Of a stretch of 64,000 nt of DNA, positions 51,588 through 61,169 are shown piece after piece. The DNA is from Hyphomonas polymorpha PS728 (GTDB lineage: Bacteria; Pseudomonadota; Alphaproteobacteria; Caulobacterales; Hyphomonadaceae). A model generated the notes under the pieces. The model saw only the letters and a program-made list of their open reading frames with translations. It was not told the origin of the DNA and searched no databases. The DNA lies in contig NZ_ARYM01000012.1 of NCBI RefSeq assembly GCF_000685315.1, positions 1 through 64,000 of the forward strand, read 5' to 3'. The position numbers were made by a program, and so were the translations under genes. Numbering within the stretch: the first letter of the stretch is position 1; every line of letters begins with the position of its first letter.

Positions 51588-53492
51588 TTACCCTCTGCGG
51601 CCAAAGAGGCGTTCAATGTCGGCCAGCTTCAGCTCGACATAGGTGGGGCGGCCATGATTGCATTGGCCCGAATGGGGCGTGGCTTCCATCTGGCGAAGGA
51701 GCGCGTTCATCTCGTCCCCATTCAGACGGCGCCCGGCGCGGATTGAGGAGCGGCAGGCCATATTGCCCATCACTTCCTCGAACCGCTCCGACAGGGTGAG
51801 CCCGGCTTCATATTCGGCAAAATCATCGGCAAGGTCGCGGATCAGCCCGGCAGCATCCATTTCCCCGAAGAGGGCGGGGGTAGCGCGCACGGCGATGGCG
51901 CCCGGGCCGAAGGGCTCGATTTCGAGGCCGAGAGCCGCGAGTTCCTCGGCGCGGGCGCACACGCGGTGGGCCTCGTCTTCGGAAAGCTCGACAATATCCG
52001 GGATCAGCAGCGCCTGGCGGCGCACGCCGCCTTCGGCCATCTGGCGCTTCATCGCCTCATAGACGAGGCGTTCATGGGCGGCGTGCTGATCAACAATGAC
52101 TATACCGTCCGCCGTCTGAGCAATAACATAGGTCTCATGAACCTGCGCGCGGGCCGCGCCGAGAGGATATTCGGCAAGCGTGCCGGGGGCGGGCATGGGG
52201 CCGGTCTCAACCCTGGCCATGGGCGCAGCTTCCGGCGCGCCCGGCTCCGGCACATAGCCGCGCGGGGTGTACTCTTCTTCCGCCGCGTCTTCCTCCACAT
52301 GGCGCGGGGCGTAAGCCTGCGGCGGCATGGCGGGGCGCTGCACATAGCCGCCGCTCTGGGGCGCCTGCCACAGGAAGCCCGCTTGCGGCGCAGGCTCGGC
52401 GCGCACCTTGCCGAGAGTGTATCCCGCCACCGTCGTGGAGGCGCGGTGACCGGCGGCGGCAAGGGCATGGCGCAGGGCCGAAACCATCAGGCCGCGCACA
52501 CCGCCCGCGTCGCGGAAGCGCACTTCGGTCTTCGCCGGGTGGACGTTCACGTCCACGCCTTCCGGATCAAGATCCACAAACAGTGCCACCATCGGATGGC
52601 GGTCCCGCGCCAGGAAATCCTGATAGGCCGCGCGGACAACGCCCGTCAGCATACGGTCTTTCACGGGGCGGCCATTGACGAACAGGAATTGCAGCTGGGC
52701 ATTGCCGCGATTGAGCGTGGGCAGGCCGGCAAAGCCTGACAGGCGCACGCCCTCGCGCGTGGCGTCCACGGCAACGGCATTCTCCGAAAACTCCCGCCCC
52801 ATGATAGCGCCGAGACGTTTCAGGCGGCCGGCATCGCCGGGGCCTTCGGCGGCATAGCGGAAGAGGCTGCGGCCATTGCTTTCCAGGCTGAAGGCTACTT
52901 CCGGATTGGCCATGGCGAGGCGTTTGACCACGTCGGTGACGGCCATGGCTTCGGCGCGTTCGCCGCGCATGAATTTGAGGCGGGCGGGCGTGGCGTGGAA
53001 GAGGTCGTTGACGTCAATGCGCGTGCCGGTGGCGCTGCGGCCCGTATAAGCCGCCGGGCGCGGGCCATCGAGACGCCCGGCCTCGGAGAAGATTTCGGCA
53101 GCCTCTTCCCCGGTCGCGCGCGAGACAATGCGCATACGGCTGACCGAGGCGATGGAGGGCAGCGCCTCGCCCCGGAAGCCCATGGTGTAGATGTTGAGAA
53201 GATCAACGCGCCCGTCGGTATCCGGCACAAGTTTCGAGGTGGCGTGACGCTCCAGCGCGATCAGCAGGTCTTCGGCAGAAAGGCCGCAGCCATCATCCTC
53301 AATGGTGATGCGCTTCAGGCCGCCTTCCTCGATGGCGATGGCAACATTGCGCGCGCCAGCATCGAGGGCGTTTTCCACAAGCTCCTTCACGGCCGCGGCC
53401 GGGCGCTCCACCACCTCGCCGGCGGCGATGCGGTTGACCACATCCGCAGGCAGCTTGCGGATCGTAGGGCGGGGAGGAGCAGAATCAGCCAT
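51588..53492 (-). CDS. mutL: DNA mismatch repair protein MutL
   Basis: A 634-residue MutL that couples mismatch recognition to strand incision. The N-terminal GHKL ATPase shows [20 protein letters not shown] (residues 11-30), [14 protein letters not shown] and [15 protein letters not shown]. The C-terminal endonuclease motif [12 protein letters not shown] (DQHAx2Ex4E, about residues 467-478) and [12 protein letters not shown] are intact, so it should nick DNA itself, as expected where MutH is absent. The Pro/Ala-rich linker joins the domains. The ATG at 53492 is chosen by homology; the same frame stays open for 281 more codons antisense to the cytochrome gene. Confidence 0.97.
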   Translation of the reverse strand: MADSAPPRPTIRKLPADVVNRIAAGEVVERPAAAVKELVENALDAGARNVAIAIEEGGLKRITIEDDGCGLSAEDLLIALERHATSKLVPDTDGRVDLLNIYTMGFRGEALPSIASVSRMRIVSRATGEEAAEIFSEAGRLDGPRPAAYTGRSATGTRIDVNDLFHATPARLKFMRGERAEAMAVTDVVKRLAMANPEVAFSLESNGRSLFRYAAEGPGDAGRLKRLGAIMGREFSENAVAVDATREGVRLSGFAGLPTLNRGNAQLQFLFVNGRPVKDRMLTGVVRAAYQDFLARDRHPMVALFVDLDPEGVDVNVHPAKTEVRFRDAGGVRGLMVSALRHALAAAGHRASTTVAGYTLGKVRAEPAPQAGFLWQAPQSGGYVQRPAMPPQAYAPRHVEEDAAEEEYTPRGYVPEPGAPEAAPMARVETGPMPAPGTLAEYPLGAARAQVHETYVIAQTADGIVIVDQHAAHERLVYEAMKRQMAEGGVRRQALLIPDIVELSEDEAHRVCARAEELAALGLEIEPFGPGAIAVRATPALFGEMDAAGLIRDLADDFAEYEAGLTLSERFEEVMGNMACRSSIRAGRRLNGDEMNALLRQMEATPHSGQCNHGRPTYVELKLADIERLFGRRG

Positions 53493-53699
53493 GGGCCGAG
53501 GAGAGTAGCCGATCGGGGGCGGGCTGTCCTGCGCTTCGCTGCGCCCCGTCCCGCCCGCCCGGGGACTGGCTGCCAGCGCCTTGTTTCGGCAGGCTTTGAG
53601 AATTTTCGCCGCTGCGGCAGGCTGTCTGTTGAGTTTGGGCGGCTGCGGCGCGAAGATGCTCCCGGATGTATCCAGGCCGTTACAAGGTATTGAAAACCC

Positions 53700-54242
53700 A
53701 TGCGCTTTTCTGCTGCTGCCCCGCTCGCCCTGATTGCTGCGCTCGCCCTTGCGGCGTGTGGCGGTTCTGACCCCGCGCCTGCCCAGCCGGCAGAACCAGC
53801 GGCAACTGCTCCGGCCGCTGCGCCGGTTGCGGCCCCAGCCACTCCCGCCGCTGCCCCTGGCGAGCCCAGCCCGGAATTTGCAAACCTGCCGGCTCCTTAC
53901 AACACGGCCAACTATGCCGTGGGCGCGCGCACCTGGAAGCTCTGCCAATCCTGCCACCTCACCGCAGAAGGGGCGGGGCACCTTGTTGGCCCGAACCTTC
54001 ACGGTGTGTTCAGCCGCAAGGTCGCCAGCGCCGAAGGCTTTGCCTATTCCCCCGCGCTGCAGGCAGAAGACTTCACGTGGACGCCCGAGCAGCTCGATCA
54101 CTGGCTGGAAAACCCGCGCACCTTTGTTCCCGGCAACCGGATGAGCTTTTCCGGCGTGCGCCGCGAAGCCGACCGTCTGGGCGTGATTGCCTATCTGATG
54201 GTCGAAACGGGCTATCAGGGCGAAGCTGCCCCGGCGGAATAA
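53700..54242 (+). CDS. cytochrome c lipoprotein (c2/c552-like)
   Basis: A 180-residue class I cytochrome c with a lipoprotein signal (LALAAC, Cys20) and a 35-residue Ala/Pro linker that lets the domain reach partners. The haem motif is CQSCH (82-86), with the distal methionine M148 in [16 protein letters not shown] and the [23 protein letters not shown] block are standard. It shuttles electrons between the bc1 complex and oxidases or other reductases in the periplasm while tethered. It is convergent with the gene at 54253. Confidence 0.94.
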   Translation: MRFSAAAPLALIAALALAACGGSDPAPAQPAEPAATAPAAAPVAAPATPAAAPGEPSPEFANLPAPYNTANYAVGARTWKLCQSCHLTAEGAGHLVGPNLHGVFSRKVASAEGFAYSPALQAEDFTWTPEQLDHWLENPRTFVPGNRMSFSGVRREADRLGVIAYLMVETGYQGEAAPAE

Positions 54243-54252
54243 GTCCGGCGCG

Positions 54253-54957
54253 TTAGCGCCGCATGACGACAGCGATGAGGACGGCGTTTTCGTTGAAGGC
54301 GCCGCCAATCTCTTCGCGGTAGCCAAGGGAGACATCGGCTGGCCCGAAATGTACGCCCAGCTGGGTTTCGGTCTTCACGGAGCGGCCGCTGATCTCGCCT
54401 TCCTCGAACCAGACCTGCTGGCCGATAAAGATGTGCCGCGACAGATCCTGGCCATAGCCGGCCTCAATGCGGTTGCGATTGCAGCCGCCATCCTGGGCCA
54501 GATGGGCCGCATCCACAAAGGCGTATAGCGGACGGCCGCGATAGTTGCCTGACCACCCTGCGCCTACACGCCCCTCGAAGCCTGTGCCTTCACAGAAGAC
54601 GAGGCCTTGCGCGCCGCTTCCGCTCAGGGTGCTGCCGTGAAAAGCACCGAACTCGGCCCCGGCGGTCCATCCCTTGTAACTGCCAAGGGTGCGCCGCGCG
54701 GTGAGGCGCCAGGTGTCGCGGTCAAAGGCGCGGAAGTCGGGATAGGTGACGGCTTCGTTCTTCAGGGTGACGGTGATTTTGTCTGTGACGCCGTATTCGC
54801 CGTAAAGATCGAGGCGCCAGCCGTCGGCGCCGTTCAGCGTGTCGTGAGCGCCCAATACGCGGGCATACCAGCCGCCATCTTCGCGTACCCAGGGGGCCGC
54901 ATCGGCTGTGCCGGCCGCGCTGGCGCCGGCGAGTATGATGGAAGCGATCCCCCGCAT
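54253..54957 (-). CDS. hypothetical exported beta-barrel-like protein
   Basis: A 234-residue protein with a likely signal peptide ([20 protein letters not shown]). It then has alternating aromatic strands such as [63 protein letters not shown], and ends [14 protein letters not shown]. This is a small outer-membrane barrel pattern of eight to ten strands. ATG at 54957 is preferred over GTG at 54966. I do not recognise the family. It faces the cytochrome gene tail to tail and is not linked to it. Confidence 0.75.
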   Translation of the reverse strand: MRGIASIILAGASAAGTADAAPWVREDGGWYARVLGAHDTLNGADGWRLDLYGEYGVTDKITVTLKNEAVTYPDFRAFDRDTWRLTARRTLGSYKGWTAGAEFGAFHGSTLSGSGAQGLVFCEGTGFEGRVGAGWSGNYRGRPLYAFVDAAHLAQDGGCNRNRIEAGYGQDLSRHIFIGQQVWFEEGEISGRSVKTETQLGVHFGPADVSLGYREEIGGAFNENAVLIAVVMRR

Positions 54958-55041
54958 GGCCACCACCCTAAGGAAAAAATTCCACAGGGTTAAGCCTTGA
55001 TTTAACAGAGGATCAGAAAATTATCCCATGCCTCGGCCCGA

Positions 55042-55551
55042 TCAGAGCTTGATATAGTCCGACACGATGCGGCCGGGCGTCTCGCCGGTGGCGGGATGGT
55101 CAAGGCGCAGGTGCCAGCCTTCGCTGTCCAGCAGGTCGCTCACATCGATCACCTCATCGATGCAGACGAAATTGTCCTTGTGGCGGCCGGTCCATTCCGG
55201 GGAGAGCGCGCGGGCGCGGCTCCAGACTTCAGCTTTGTCCGTGCCAGCCAGGAAGAGATAGTTGTGCTGCTCGCCGAAGAGGCCGGGCGTGTAGCCGCCG
55301 AGATTGACAAACCAGAGACGGCGGGCAGGCGGAGCACCCGCCTTGCCCGGCGCAAGAACGACCTGCCAGCCATCCACTTCGGTCAGTTCCGCATAGCCAT
55401 CAATATGCAGGGACCCGGGCGTCCCCCACCAGGCGGCCCGCAGCGCCGGGAGGGTGTCCTCAAGCGTTTCGCCCACCACAAAGCGCAGGTCGTGGACCTC
55501 GATACTGGCACGGGGATGATCCCCCCCGACAAAGACGGCAAAGAGTTTCAT
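55042..55551 (-). CDS. DUF1543 family protein
   Basis: A 169-residue DUF1543 protein, function unknown. MKLFAVFVGGDHPRASIEVH and HDLRFVVGETLEDTLPALRA near the N-terminus, FVNLGGYTPGLFGEQHNYLF and HKDNFVCIDEVIDV are the typical blocks. It has two similar halves, as known for the family. There is no signal peptide. The ATG at 55551 matches the family start. It is a single gene between two intergenic stretches of about 200 nt. Confidence 0.88.
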   Translation of the reverse strand: MKLFAVFVGGDHPRASIEVHDLRFVVGETLEDTLPALRAAWWGTPGSLHIDGYAELTEVDGWQVVLAPGKAGAPPARRLWFVNLGGYTPGLFGEQHNYLFLAGTDKAEVWSRARALSPEWTGRHKDNFVCIDEVIDVSDLLDSEGWHLRLDHPATGETPGRIVSDYIKL

Positions 55552-55694
55552 GAGGGTCGCCTCTAATCCTGACGCCAGATTAGAGACTGGGGCCTTTGGA
55601 GCAAGCCCCCCTATCGCTCCCCTTCTCGCCCCCTGCCGCGCGCGGCGCCGGGCAAATCCGCCGGGTACAGTTGATCCGTCCACATACAAGTAAA

Positions 55695-55727
55695 CCCCGG
55701 AGCGCCTTGTCCGCGCTCCAGGGTTTT
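55695..55727 (-). terminator. hairpin between DUF1543 and MarR genes
   Basis: CCCCGGAGCGC pairs with GCGCTCCAGGG around a 7-base loop with one mismatch. TTTT follows in the plus direction and TTTA in the minus direction. It probably ends the MarR gene transcript (minus strand). Confidence 0.6.
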
Positions 55728-55752
55728 CCCGTCTTCTTCCCCCCGAAAGAAC

Positions 55753-56247
55753 CTAGAGACGATAACGGATCTGGTCAGACCAGAAGCGCTCGAGACGCGA
55801 AATGGTTTTGTTGAGCTGCGAGAGGTCGTCAGCACGGACGCTGGCGGTCGGCTCAAGCGCAGTTGCCTGCTTCTCGAACAGCTTTTCCACACGTGCACGG
55901 ACTTTCTTGCCGCGGTCGGTCAGGCGCAGGGTAACCGTACGCTTGTCATCTTCCGAACGCGTCTGGACGAGATAGCCGCCCTCCTGAAGCTTCTTCACGT
56001 TGTAGGAAAGGCTGGTGCCGGCAAAGGCGCCGCGAGCGCGAAGTACCGAAGCCGGAGCTTCGCCTTCACCAATCTCGTAAAGGAGCAGAGCCTGAACGCC
56101 GGTCAGCGAACGTTCGCCGGCGCGTTCCAGATCATCCTTCACCACATCGTGCAGACGGCGATGCGCCTGCTCAAGAAGGGACAGCGACTTCAGGAAAGAT
56201 TCGCCGATTGTGCCTGTTGCAGTGTCCTGCATGTCGATCATCATCAT
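55753..56247 (-). CDS. MarR family transcriptional regulator
   Basis: A 164-residue winged-helix MarR regulator. The recognition helix region is SVLRARGAFAGTSLSYNVKKL, followed by the wing YLVQTRSEDDKRTVTLRLTDRGKK. A GAFAGTSLSYNVKKLQEGG pattern with the conserved DxR in SEDDKRT is clear. The start is uncertain among several ATGs at 56247-56235; ATG at 56247 has a GGTGG-like site. The promoter region carries 11-bp direct repeats and an inverted repeat, so autoregulation is likely. It stands alone, with the ligand unknown. Confidence 0.92.
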   Translation of the reverse strand: MMMIDMQDTATGTIGESFLKSLSLLEQAHRRLHDVVKDDLERAGERSLTGVQALLLYEIGEGEAPASVLRARGAFAGTSLSYNVKKLQEGGYLVQTRSEDDKRTVTLRLTDRGKKVRARVEKLFEKQATALEPTASVRADDLSQLNKTISRLERFWSDQIRYRL

Positions 56248-56257
56248 ATTCACCACC

Positions 56258-56293
56258 ACTCAACTTTTACTCAACTTTTGTTGTAGTTTGAGT
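56258..56293. promoter_or_regulatory. repeat-rich MarR operator region
   Basis: ACTCAACTTTT occurs twice in tandem (56258-56268 and 56269-56279). AGTTTGAGT (56285-56293) is the inverted partner of ACTCAACT, giving ACTCAACT-9 bases-GTTTGAGT. It starts 10 nt upstream of the MarR start codon, so self-repression is plausible. Confidence 0.55.
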
Positions 56294-56438
56294 AGATTTA
56301 CAGGATCAGGCCTAATAAATTGATAAGCACAATGCGGTTTCAAATGATGTTGGTAAACAAATCAGAGCATTCATTAACCGTTACTGCCCCGTAACGTGTT
56401 TTTGCGCCGGATTCCGTTTCATTTTGAAACAAGGGACA

Positions 56439-56474
56439 TAAAAAGACCGCCTCGGAAGTATCCGGGCGGTCTTT
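56439..56474 (-). terminator. terminator of the 3-hydroxyisobutyryl-CoA hydrolase gene
   Basis: AAAGACCGCC pairs with GGCGGTCTTT, followed on the minus strand by a T run. It lies 36 nt beyond the stop at 56511. Confidence 0.85.
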
Positions 56475-56510
56475 ATCTTGAATAAGACTGAATATATGGA
56501 GACGCTGCTT

Positions 56511-57575
56511 CTAGTCTTCGAAACTCAACTCATTCTCACCCAGCTGCTCAAAGTATCGCGCCACCTCTGCCTCGCTGACATCTTCCAGGCGCGCTGGCGA
56601 CCAGACAGGCGCGTTGTCCTTGTCGATGATGACGGCCCGCACACCTTCCTGGAAGTCATGGCTCTGAACCTTGCGCCAGCCAATGCGGAACTCCATGCGC
56701 ATATTGTCTTCAAAGGTTTCGCAGCGCCCGCCTTCACGCAACTGGCGCAGGGCAACCTTCACCGTCTCGGGAGATTTGGCGCGGATCGTGGCCGCCTCGC
56801 CCTTTGCCCAGTCACCGGGGTCACCTTCCAGCGCAGCCACAATGGCCTCGGCGCTCTGGCCGGCGAAACAGCGATGGATGGTTTCGCGATGCGCGCCATA
56901 GGACGGCGCCGGGATGGGATGAGTCAGACCGCGGAGCATCTCGTTCAGCATGGCGCTGGCATCCATCGAGAAGTCCGCCGCTTCAAGCTGCCTGCCGAGG
57001 GCCGGCACAAGCTCGGACGGGAGATAATGGGTGGCCACGCCAGCCGCAGCCACATCGGCGCCTTTCAGGCGCGCGCCGGTCAGCGCAAGCCAGGTGCCCA
57101 GCTCGCCCTCCAGCCGCGGCAGGAACCAGCCGCCGCCCACATCAGGAAAGAGCCCAATGCCGGTTTCCGGCATGGCAAACAGTGTGCGCTCGGTGGCAAT
57201 GCGGTGAGAGCCATGCACGGAAAGCCCCACGCCGCCGCCCATCGTAACGCCATCCAGAATGGAGATGACCGGCTTGGGAAAGGCTTTCAGCGCGGCATTC
57301 ATGCGATATTCGGTGCGGAAGAAATCCCGCGCTTCGGCCGCGTCGCCCGCGCCGCTTGTCGCAAGCATCCGGATGTCCCCGCCAGAACAGAACCCCCGCG
57401 TGCCTTCCTGATGGTCGATCCATATGATATGAATGGAGGGGTCATCTCTCCAGGCAACCAGCGCCTTGAGGATGGCTGCACACATCGGCGTGTTGAGCGC
57501 ATGAAGTGCGGCCGGGCGCGTCAGCGTGATACGGCCGATGCCACCTGCGGCTCTGATGTTTACGTCTGCGCTCAA
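56511..57575 (-). CDS. 3-hydroxyisobutyryl-CoA hydrolase (enoyl-CoA hydratase/isomerase family)
   Basis: A 354-residue HIBYL-CoA hydrolase, which frees 3-hydroxyisobutyrate from its CoA ester in valine degradation. Diagnostic blocks are GFCSGGDIR, GGGVGLSVHGSHRIATERTL, MPETGIGLFPDVGGGWFLPR and the C-terminal SHDFQEGVRAVIIDKD. Length is normal. The start is TTG at 57575, which has GGGGAG 7 nt upstream; the frame also opens at an earlier TTG (57590). With the isobutyryl-CoA-type dehydrogenase at 62148 it makes two steps of the valine pathway, though the genes are not adjacent. Confidence 0.9.
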   Translation of the reverse strand: MSADVNIRAAGGIGRITLTRPAALHALNTPMCAAILKALVAWRDDPSIHIIWIDHQEGTRGFCSGGDIRMLATSGAGDAAEARDFFRTEYRMNAALKAFPKPVISILDGVTMGGGVGLSVHGSHRIATERTLFAMPETGIGLFPDVGGGWFLPRLEGELGTWLALTGARLKGADVAAAGVATHYLPSELVPALGRQLEAADFSMDASAMLNEMLRGLTHPIPAPSYGAHRETIHRCFAGQSAEAIVAALEGDPGDWAKGEAATIRAKSPETVKVALRQLREGGRCETFEDNMRMEFRIGWRKVQSHDFQEGVRAVIIDKDNAPVWSPARLEDVSEAEVARYFEQLGENELSFED

Positions 57576-57688
57576 TTTGCTTCTCCCCAATCATGAAGTC
57601 CGGATGACCGGAATCTGTTCAATTAAATCAATGGCTTTGGACAGGGCTTTACTTGGATATGTCATTATAAAGATATGCCATTCCCCTT

Positions 57689-58015
57689 ATGGCTCAACAT
57701 CCTACCCATGACCGCCTGGCCATCCCCATGACCCAACAGCGCTCTCAAATCAACCATCAGCCCTTCCTGCAATATAACAGGCGGGGCCAGCGGATACGTG
57801 TCGAAGGCAAGGCGTATGTGCGCCTCGGCCTGTTCAAGCGTGTGGAATGCGAGCTGCGGGACATATCCCCCGGCGGCGCGCGCATCTGCGTACCGGAAGG
57901 GATCGCGCTGCCCGATCAGTTCGTGATGACACTGCCGCAATTTAAATATCCCCGCACCTGCATGAAGCGCTGGGAAAGCGGCCGGGATGTAGGCGTCGAA
58001 TTCCGGATGGACTGA
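57689..58015 (+). CDS. PilZ domain protein
   Basis: A 108-residue PilZ domain protein. The RxxxR part is RRGQR at about residues 31-35, and LRDISPGGARICV is the DxSxxG part, with a hydrophobic FVMTLPQFKYPR strand. It should bind cyclic-di-GMP. The start is unclear: ATG at 57689 has no good ribosome site and ATG at 57728 is an alternative. It is divergent from the hydrolase gene. It is weakly similar to the PilZ protein at 26511. Confidence 0.75.
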   Translation: MAQHPTHDRLAIPMTQQRSQINHQPFLQYNRRGQRIRVEGKAYVRLGLFKRVECELRDISPGGARICVPEGIALPDQFVMTLPQFKYPRTCMKRWESGRDVGVEFRMD

Positions 58016-58025
58016 ACCGGCGGCG

Positions 58026-58865
58026 CTAATTCAGCGCGCAGCCTTCAATCGTGATCCGGTGCATCAGGCGCCGCTCTCCATGATAGTCGTTCATCGCCCA
58101 ATGCCATGTCGAGCGGTTGTCCCAGAAGGCAACGGAGCCCTCGCGCCATTTGAAACGGTGAGCATGATCGGGGTTCATCGCATGGGCATAGAGGCGCATC
58201 AGCAAGGCGTTTGACGCGTCATCATCATAACCTTCAATGCGCGTGGTGAAGGCCGGATTTACATAGAGCGCCTTCTTGCCGCTGAGCGGATGAGTGATGA
58301 CGATGGGATGGGTTACATCCTGCAATGCATCCGCCGCCGAAGTATTGCCAATGCGCCCGCCGGTATCTTCATTTGCCTTGTAGAAATTGTTCTCTGCCGA
58401 ACCGAAGATATGCTTGGCCGAATGCACGGCGCGCAGGCTGGATATCTCTTCCTTCGTGGCGTCGTCCAGCGTGTCGTAAGCAGTATACATGGAGGCAAAC
58501 CAGGTGTCGCCGCCCGCATCGGGCAATTGCCGGGCGACGAGGACAGACCCCATGGCCGGTTCGGCATCATAGGAATGATCCGTATGCCAACCACCGCCGA
58601 TATTGGTTTTCTGCTCCTTCTCCTTCAGCACGAGCGCAATTTCCGGATAGCGCTCATGCGCCAGGAAGAAGCGGTTGATATTGATCGGGCCAAAGCGCCG
58701 GGCAAAGGCGATGTGGTCGTCTTCGGTGAGCGATTGATCGCGAAAGAAGATGACGCCGTGATCGGCATAGGCCTGCCGGACGGCAGCAAAGTCCGCATCT
58801 GACAGCTGGCGGATATCGACACCGGTAATCTCTGCGCCGGCGCCATCAAGGGATGTGATCTGCAT
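58026..58865 (-). CDS. TauD/TfdA family 2-oxoglutarate-dependent dioxygenase
   Basis: A 279-residue Fe(II)/2-oxoglutarate dioxygenase. The iron ligands are the HTD of GGWHTDHSY at about residues 93-95 and a C-terminal His in DNRSTWHWAMNDYHGERRLM. 2-oxoglutarate is held by the arginine in that block. GVIFFRDQSLTEDDHIAFARRFG is the family start. Such enzymes hydroxylate taurine, alkyl sulfates or aryloxyacids and release aldehydes. It is a single gene; no sulfur-related neighbour indicates the substrate. Confidence 0.92.
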   Translation of the reverse strand: MQITSLDGAGAEITGVDIRQLSDADFAAVRQAYADHGVIFFRDQSLTEDDHIAFARRFGPININRFFLAHERYPEIALVLKEKEQKTNIGGGWHTDHSYDAEPAMGSVLVARQLPDAGGDTWFASMYTAYDTLDDATKEEISSLRAVHSAKHIFGSAENNFYKANEDTGGRIGNTSAADALQDVTHPIVITHPLSGKKALYVNPAFTTRIEGYDDDASNALLMRLYAHAMNPDHAHRFKWREGSVAFWDNRSTWHWAMNDYHGERRLMHRITIEGCALN

Positions 58866-58961
58866 GGTTCCTCCCTGCCCGTTCTCTGGAGTGCGGCGGG
58901 CTGCTGAACGCAGACTAACCCCAGCGGGCGGGAATTGGCAATTACCCTGCCTAAACCCTGC

Positions 58962-59519
58962 CTATACGCCCGCTGGTTTGCCACTGAGCATCCGGGCCAG
59001 CGTCCCGTCCCTGTCGATGAAGGCATGCTTCAGCGTGGCAAGGATGTGCAGGCTGATCAGGGCGATGAAGGCGTAGGCGACGAGGCCATGGATCTGGCGG
59101 CCGATGGGACGAATGCCGTCAATGTCCATGATCGGCGAAATGGTGAGGAGGCCATAGATATTGATGGGCCGGCCACCCAGCAACGACATCAGGAAGACGC
59201 CTGAAAGCGGCATGGCCAGCATGCAGAAGATCATCCCCCAATGCGTCACACGCGCCACGGTGACCTGCCAGGCAGGCACACCCGCGACCGGCGGGGGAAA
59301 GCCCTGGCGAATGCGCCACCAGACGCGCCAGAGCGCAAACAGCAGCAGCACGGAGCCAGTGGCCCGGTGCATCGCCATGATGGGCGCGCGGTCTTCACCT
59401 TCAACGCCGCTATAAGCGAGATAGAGGCCCACCAGAATGACCCCTCCAAACAGGAGCGCGCCGAGCCAGTGGTTCAGCCGCGAGAGGCCACCATAGGTGG
59501 CATTTGTCTTGTCCGTCAT
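58962..59519 (-). CDS. cytochrome b561 family protein
   Basis: A 185-residue b-type cytochrome with four hydrophobic helices. Haem-ligand histidines are seen in LNHWLGALL, AMHRATGSVLLL, VARVTHWGMIF and LISLHILATL. Members transfer electrons from quinol to superoxide or to periplasmic acceptors. It is a single gene, 41 nt before a globin gene on the same strand, so the two could share a transcript in the sense globin then b561. Confidence 0.9.
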   Translation of the reverse strand: MTDKTNATYGGLSRLNHWLGALLFGGVILVGLYLAYSGVEGEDRAPIMAMHRATGSVLLLFALWRVWWRIRQGFPPPVAGVPAWQVTVARVTHWGMIFCMLAMPLSGVFLMSLLGGRPINIYGLLTISPIMDIDGIRPIGRQIHGLVAYAFIALISLHILATLKHAFIDRDGTLARMLSGKPAGV

Positions 59520-59560
59520 CGCTCCGTCTCCCCTTGTTCTTCCAAGGGAACACTAGCGCA

Positions 59561-59950
59561 TCAGGCGATGGCGGCAATCTCGCCCAGAAGATCAGCCCAG
59601 GCGGCTTCCTCGTCTGCCGTCCAATCGGGCATCAGCAGATCCCGGAACACATCGCGGATGCTGGCAAACATCACATCAAACTCCGCCCCCTCCACGCCAT
59701 AGCCGCCATGGGAGAAGCGGGCCGCCGAAAGGATGACGCGCTGAGAGCCCGATCCCTCCACCAGGCCCAGGATCGCCTCGAAACAGGTTTCCAGCATCGA
59801 GCCTCGCACGCCGCCATCGGTGTCCATATCAAACAGCGGCTTGAAATCCGGCCGCAACGCGAAAAGGCGCGCATAAACGAGCGGCGCAGGGTCCGCGCAG
59901 GCCTCAGCGGCCCGCTCGAAGGTCGCGTGGATGATCTCTGCATTTGGCAT
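59561..59950 (-). CDS. single-domain globin-like protein
   Basis: A 129-residue all-helical protein resembling a single-domain globin. RLFALRPDFKPLFDMD is like the C-D region, and SHGGYGVEGAEFDVMFASIRDVF matches the F8-FG block with the proximal histidine, and AAWADLLGEI the last helix. The tryptophan in PDWTADEEAAWADLL is typical of globins. It may bind haem for NO or oxygen sensing or detoxification. The next gene downstream is a b561 cytochrome (41 nt), which supports a redox role. Assignment is by pattern only. Confidence 0.68.
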   Translation of the reverse strand: MPNAEIIHATFERAAEACADPAPLVYARLFALRPDFKPLFDMDTDGGVRGSMLETCFEAILGLVEGSGSQRVILSAARFSHGGYGVEGAEFDVMFASIRDVFRDLLMPDWTADEEAAWADLLGEIAAIA

Positions 59951-60020
59951 CTGCGCCCTCCCCGTTTTTTATCGCCGTGACAGAACCCAGCCTACGGGAC
60001 ATCCACAATAGGGAGCCACC

Positions 60021-60989
60021 CTAATTGACGTCACCAAGGGATTCGATCCGGTCAGTCCAGACATAGCCACCGAAGCCTTTGGGAACCTTGCGCAACTGGG
60101 CGGGTGTGTCGATGCCGGGCGCGCCGTCATTGCCTGTCCCACCCGGCGTTCCGAACAGGATCACCTCACTGCCGGCCGCGCTCATCCGGGCCTCGAAGGC
60201 GCGCGGCCACCCCCAAAGCAGCGGGGCATAGTCGACAGGCATCAGCACGAGTGTGTTCTTGCAGCTATCGGGCACAAACCCTGACCACCCCATCAGCAGA
60301 TAGTCTATCGGGCAATCTTTCGCGCTGCCCTTGGTGAAATGTTTCATGTCCGGAATGCGTTCGACCAATGCTTCCACCGGAATGGGCCCGCCATAGACGC
60401 CCCAGACCTGCCCGCGCCAGCGCGGGTTTGCCTCCAGTATCTCTGCCAGCACCCGGCCTTCCACAGCGCGGCGGCTTTTGAAGTTGATGAGGAACTTGCC
60501 TTCCGGAAAGGCGTCGAACACTTCGGGAAGCGACTTGATCATGCCCACCCCCTTGCCACGCAGGGGAAAGGTCTCTCCGCCATCGGCAGTGTAGCCATAG
60601 CCGGCATCCAGCGTGCGGATGAGGCTCATGGGCGTCTTGTTGGTCTGGCCTTCCGCCTCCGTGCGGCAGTCAAGCGTCCAGTCATGGAACACGGCGAATT
60701 CACCATCCGGCGTGAGATGCACGTCAATCTCGATGACCTCAGCCCCCGCCTCGAAAGCCGCCTGCATGGAGGGCAGCGTGTTCTCGATGAAGTCGTGCGT
60801 AGGCGGATAGATGCGGATGGCGGTGCAGGTGTCGCGCTCAAGGTCTTCGCGGTGGTAGGTCTGGTGAACCCCGCGATGGGAAATGAAGCGGAGCGGGCCA
60901 TCGCTGGCGGGCGGAGTAAAGACGCTGGTGTTGCGCAGCCAGAGGGCGGCGATGACAACCAGAAGGCCAATCAGGATTTTCTTCAGCAT
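60021..60989 (-). CDS. glycerophosphodiester phosphodiesterase family protein
   Basis: A 322-residue GDPD-like phosphodiesterase. An N-terminal hydrophobic helix (ILIGLLVVIAALWL) acts as signal anchor, putting the TIM barrel in the periplasm. The catalytic ISHRGVHQ has the first His, ENTLPSMQAAFEAGAEVIEIDVHLTPDGEFAVFHD gives the Glu-Asp-His set. FLINFKSRRAVEGRVL is a later barrel strand. It hydrolyses glycerophosphodiesters to an alcohol and glycerol-3-phosphate. ATG at 60989 is chosen, since GGGG lies 8 nt before. Confidence 0.88.
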   Translation of the reverse strand: MLKKILIGLLVVIAALWLRNTSVFTPPASDGPLRFISHRGVHQTYHREDLERDTCTAIRIYPPTHDFIENTLPSMQAAFEAGAEVIEIDVHLTPDGEFAVFHDWTLDCRTEAEGQTNKTPMSLIRTLDAGYGYTADGGETFPLRGKGVGMIKSLPEVFDAFPEGKFLINFKSRRAVEGRVLAEILEANPRWRGQVWGVYGGPIPVEALVERIPDMKHFTKGSAKDCPIDYLLMGWSGFVPDSCKNTLVLMPVDYAPLLWGWPRAFEARMSAAGSEVILFGTPGGTGNDGAPGIDTPAQLRKVPKGFGGYVWTDRIESLGDVN

Positions 60990-61169
60990 ATGTAAGCCCC
61001 GCATTTTCGTGAACGCCGGTTTCGCGGGACATCACGGCGCCAACAAGGCAGGCCTGAGATTCTTTCCGGTCCAATTCCGGGCGCAGGCCTGACGCCGCGT
61101 GAAGCCGGCTTGCTGATTGCGCAGGGTCTTTGCCGGGCGCATGATTTCAAAAAAATCGGGAGGAAACCA

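Noticed and set aside
53493-54335. Open frame continuing upstream of mutL for 281 codons
   Set aside because: It is antisense to the cytochrome c gene, whose haem motif and lipoprotein signal are clear; the MutL family starts at the chosen ATG.
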